A stretch of DNA of 7,386 bases. Origin: Legionella longbeachae. Its GTDB lineage: Bacteria; Pseudomonadota; Gammaproteobacteria; Legionellales; Legionellaceae. Of this stretch, positions 5,946 through 7,386 are shown piece by piece; position 1 is the stretch's first letter, and the number at the start of each line of letters is the position of its first letter. The notes beneath the pieces were generated by a model. That model was not told where the DNA came from. It worked only from the letters and a program-made list of their open reading frames with translations, and ran no database searches. Where the stretch lies: positions 1 to 7,386 of the forward strand of contig JACPOX010000196.1 in NCBI GenBank assembly GCA_016191305.1, in the 5' to 3' direction. Position numbers and translations under genes: made by a program.

Positions 5946-6611
5946 TCACTCTTCATCTTTTTCAGAGCTAACAGTTGGTACAGCTGATGCTGGAACTTCT
6001 GTTGGTTCTACAGTTTCTTCTTCAGCAGCACTTACTTTAGACATATGGATGCTGACCACAGGTGAGTCATGGCTTCCATCGGCAACATCTGCAGTGAGTT
6101 GTATCCCTTTAGGTAATTTTAATTGAGATAAATGAACAATATCGTTCATTTTAACGTCAGACATATCTACTGCTATGAATTCAGGCAAATTTTTTGCTTG
6201 GCAGCGGATTTCTACTTGAGTCATAGTGTGATTGATAATACCGCCTGCTTTAATACCTGGGGCTTTATCTTCGTTAATAAAATGAATAGGTACCAACTTA
6301 ATTAGGATATCTGTTTTGGAAACACGTTGTAAATCCATATGCATCACAAGAGGCTTGTAGGGATGGCGTTGTAACGATTTTAAAATAACATGCTCTACTT
6401 TACCGTCAACTGAAATATCAAAAACACTTGAATAGATACTTTCAGTTTCCAAAGCCTTAACCACTTTATTATGTTGAAAGTGAATGGACATTGGTTTTTT
6501 ATCGCCACCATAAATAACAGCGGGTACTTTATCTTCAAGACGACGTAGGCGGCGGCTCGCACCTTTCCCCATATCCGTTCTTGTTTGTGCTTCTAAAAGA
6601 ATGTTTGACAT
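5946..6611 (-). CDS. rplY: 50S ribosomal protein L25, long form with CTC/TL5 C-terminal domain
   Basis: L25 binds 5S rRNA in the large subunit. The 221-residue product is the long (CTC/TL5) form: an N-terminal 5S-binding domain (about 1-93; RTDMGKGASRRLRRL, VPAVIYGG, LQRHPYKPLVMHMDLQRV), then a C-terminal beta domain (about 98-190; VPIHFINEDKAPGIKAGG, VEIRCQAKNLPEF, SHDSPVVSIHM) and an acidic, low-complexity tail. E. coli L25 has only the first domain (94 residues). The ATG at 6611 has GGAG six bases upstream; an in-frame TTG at 6623 is part of that ribosome site and is not the start. It heads the leftward block with pth and ychF and diverges from rplU. Confidence 0.96.
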   Translation of the reverse strand: MSNILLEAQTRTDMGKGASRRLRRLEDKVPAVIYGGDKKPMSIHFQHNKVVKALETESIYSSVFDISVDGKVEHVILKSLQRHPYKPLVMHMDLQRVSKTDILIKLVPIHFINEDKAPGIKAGGIINHTMTQVEIRCQAKNLPEFIAVDMSDVKMNDIVHLSQLKLPKGIQLTADVADGSHDSPVVSIHMSKVSAAEEETVEPTEVPASAVPTVSSEKDEE

Positions 6612-6617
6612 TATATA

Positions 6618-6621
6618 CTCC
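6618..6621 (-). promoter_or_regulatory. Shine-Dalgarno that sets the rplY start
   Basis: GGAG on the minus strand lies six bases before the ATG at 6611. The upstream in-frame TTG at 6623 overlaps it, which rules out the longer form. Confidence 0.7.
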
Positions 6622-6654
6622 AAAAATTATATAGTTCCCTTACCTAATCCGCGA

Positions 6655-6672
6655 CCAGATTAAATACCAGAT
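6655..6672. repeat. Two direct CCAGAT repeats in the rplY leader region
   Basis: CCAGAT occurs at 6655-6660 and 6667-6672, a spacing of 12 bases. It lies between the two divergent ribosomal-protein genes, within the probable rplY leader. The repeat is short, and a role as a protein- or RNA-binding site is only a possibility. Confidence 0.2.
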
Positions 6673-6703
6673 AATGGGTTAAAAAATCCGGAAAGGGCTC
6701 CGA

Positions 6704-6709
6704 AGTATA
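6704..6709 (-). promoter_or_regulatory. Candidate -10 box for the rplY-pth-ychF transcript
   Basis: TATACT on the minus strand (5 of 6 consensus) would start transcription near 6697 and give a leader of about 86 bases. No good -35 box lies at the right distance (TTCAAG at 17 bp is poor). Just downstream, a short CGGA/TCCG hairpin followed by six Ts could act as a weak attenuator. Confidence 0.3.
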
Positions 6710-6727
6710 CAATATTTTAAAATGAAC

Positions 6728-6756
6728 TTGAAGTCATAGTGATAATTTCATAGAAT
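6728..6756 (+). promoter_or_regulatory. Probable sigma70 promoter for rplU-rpmA
   Basis: TTGAAG (6728-6733, 4 of 6) and TAGAAT (6751-6756, 5 of 6) are separated by exactly 17 bp. The predicted start near 6763 gives a leader of about 45 bases before rplU. Confidence 0.55.
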
Positions 6757-6808
6757 ATGCGACTTTATTGAATTTGTGATAGCCAATCAGGCGAGTTGGA
6801 GAAAAGTT

Positions 6809-7120
6809 ATGTATGCGGTAATCAAAACTGGCGGTAAACAATACACCGTGAAGGAAGGTGATGTGTTAAAAATTGAATTACTGCCTGAAGATGTTGGCAA
6901 TGAAATACAATTTGAAGAAATTTTGATGTTAGCTGATGGCGATACAATCGTTTGTGGTAGTCCATTCGTTGCCAAGGCTATAGTAAAAGCTGAAGTAATG
7001 GATCATGGTCGTCACAAGAAAGTTAAAATTATCAAATTTCGACGTCGTAAGCACCACATGAAACAGATGGGGCACAGACAATATTATTCACAAGTTAAAA
7101 TTACTGCGATAAGCAAGTAA
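6809..7120 (+). CDS. rplU: 50S ribosomal protein L21
   Basis: L21 is an early-assembling large-subunit protein that contacts 23S rRNA. The 103-residue product equals E. coli L21 in length and starts with MYAVIKTGGKQYTV. The family signature VKIIKFRRRKHHMKQMGHRQ is at residues 72-91. The ATG at 6809 was chosen because GGAG lies seven bases upstream and the N-terminus matches the family. An upstream in-frame ATG at 6776 would add 11 unrelated residues and place the ribosome site inside the gene. It is followed 12 bp later by rpmA, the near-universal L21-L27 pair, and is very probably cotranscribed with it from the promoter at 6728-6756. Confidence 0.97.
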   Translation: MYAVIKTGGKQYTVKEGDVLKIELLPEDVGNEIQFEEILMLADGDTIVCGSPFVAKAIVKAEVMDHGRHKKVKIIKFRRRKHHMKQMGHRQYYSQVKITAISK

Positions 7121-7132
7121 GAGAGGATAGAA

Positions 7133-7386
7133 ATGGCTCATAAGAAAGCAGGTGGAAGTACCCGTAACGGCCGCGACTCGAATCCCAAGTTTCTTGGAGT
7201 GAAGCGTTATGGTGGTCAGTTTGTTAATGCGGGTGAAATTATTGTAAGACAACGTGGTACACGTTTTCATCCAGGACCAGGAGTAGGTTGTGGTCGCGAC
7301 CATACTTTGTTTGCCTTGGTTGAAGGCTTAGTAAAATTTGTTGTTAAAGGCGCGAAAAATCGTCAATATGTAACTATAGTTGCAGA
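7133..7386 (+). CDS. rpmA: 50S ribosomal protein L27 (3' end outside window)
   Basis: L27 lies at the peptidyl transferase centre, with its N-terminal tail reaching toward the P-site tRNA. The 84 visible residues begin [16 protein letters not shown] and contain the signature [21 protein letters not shown] (22-42) and [11 protein letters not shown] (51-61). E. coli L27 has 85 residues, so only the last few are missing. The N-terminus is the mature-like gammaproteobacterial form, without the cleavable leader found in Firmicutes. AGAGGA five bases upstream gives a strong ribosome site. It follows rplU by 12 bp. The frame is intact up to the window end, which cuts within a codon. Confidence 0.97.
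   Translation, partial: MAHKKAGGSTRNGRDSNPKFLGVKRYGGQFVNAGEIIVRQRGTRFHPGPGVGCGRDHTLFALVEGLVKFVVKGAKNRQYVTIVA

Noticed and set aside
6631..6636. TATAAT-like string on the minus strand just before rplY
   Set aside because: The resulting transcript would start within the ribosome site, and no -35 box lies at a suitable distance.
1..7386. Defence system, prophage, CRISPR, toxin-antitoxin pair or insertion sequence
   Set aside because: No transposase, integrase, nuclease, repeat-spacer array, target-site duplication or toxin-like pair was seen. The recognisable genes are housekeeping.

Overview
The window is AT-rich gammaproteobacterial chromosome and most likely comes from Legionella or a close relative. 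The basis is the low GC, a long-form ribosomal protein L25 that resembles the Legionella protein as I remember it, and a core of housekeeping genes next to small genes I cannot name. No database search was possible, so the genus is an inference.

Left part (1-1700). The 3' end of a DUF4142 gene runs rightward and is followed by a strong hairpin. A small leftward gene for a Cys/His-rich protein converges on it. A 198-residue orphan gene diverges from that small gene across a 228-bp region that carries an inverted pair of 8-bp motifs.

Middle part (1698-3117). Two leftward genes encode a CvfB-like protein (three S1-type domains plus a winged helix) and a stand-alone TfoX N-terminal domain protein. 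A possible short ORF overlaps the start of the tfoX-like gene.

Right part (3118-7386). The leftward block rplY - pth - ychF - ispB encodes ribosomal protein L25, peptidyl-tRNA hydrolase, the YchF ATPase/GTPase and a long-chain polyprenyl diphosphate synthase for the quinone side chain. The first three are all linked to translation. ispB has its own sigma70-like promoter in the short gap after ychF. A palindromic REP-like element lies in the rplY-pth gap. Rightward from a shared 197-bp divergent promoter region run rplU and rpmA (L21 and L27); rpmA is cut by the window end.

No CRISPR array, insertion sequence, tRNA or rRNA gene was seen, and no clear undescribed multi-gene system. The best leads are the Cys/His-rich protein with its divergent orphan partner, the short ORF overlapping the tfoX-like start, and the YchF motif change. 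All intergenic stretches are shorter than 300 bp.
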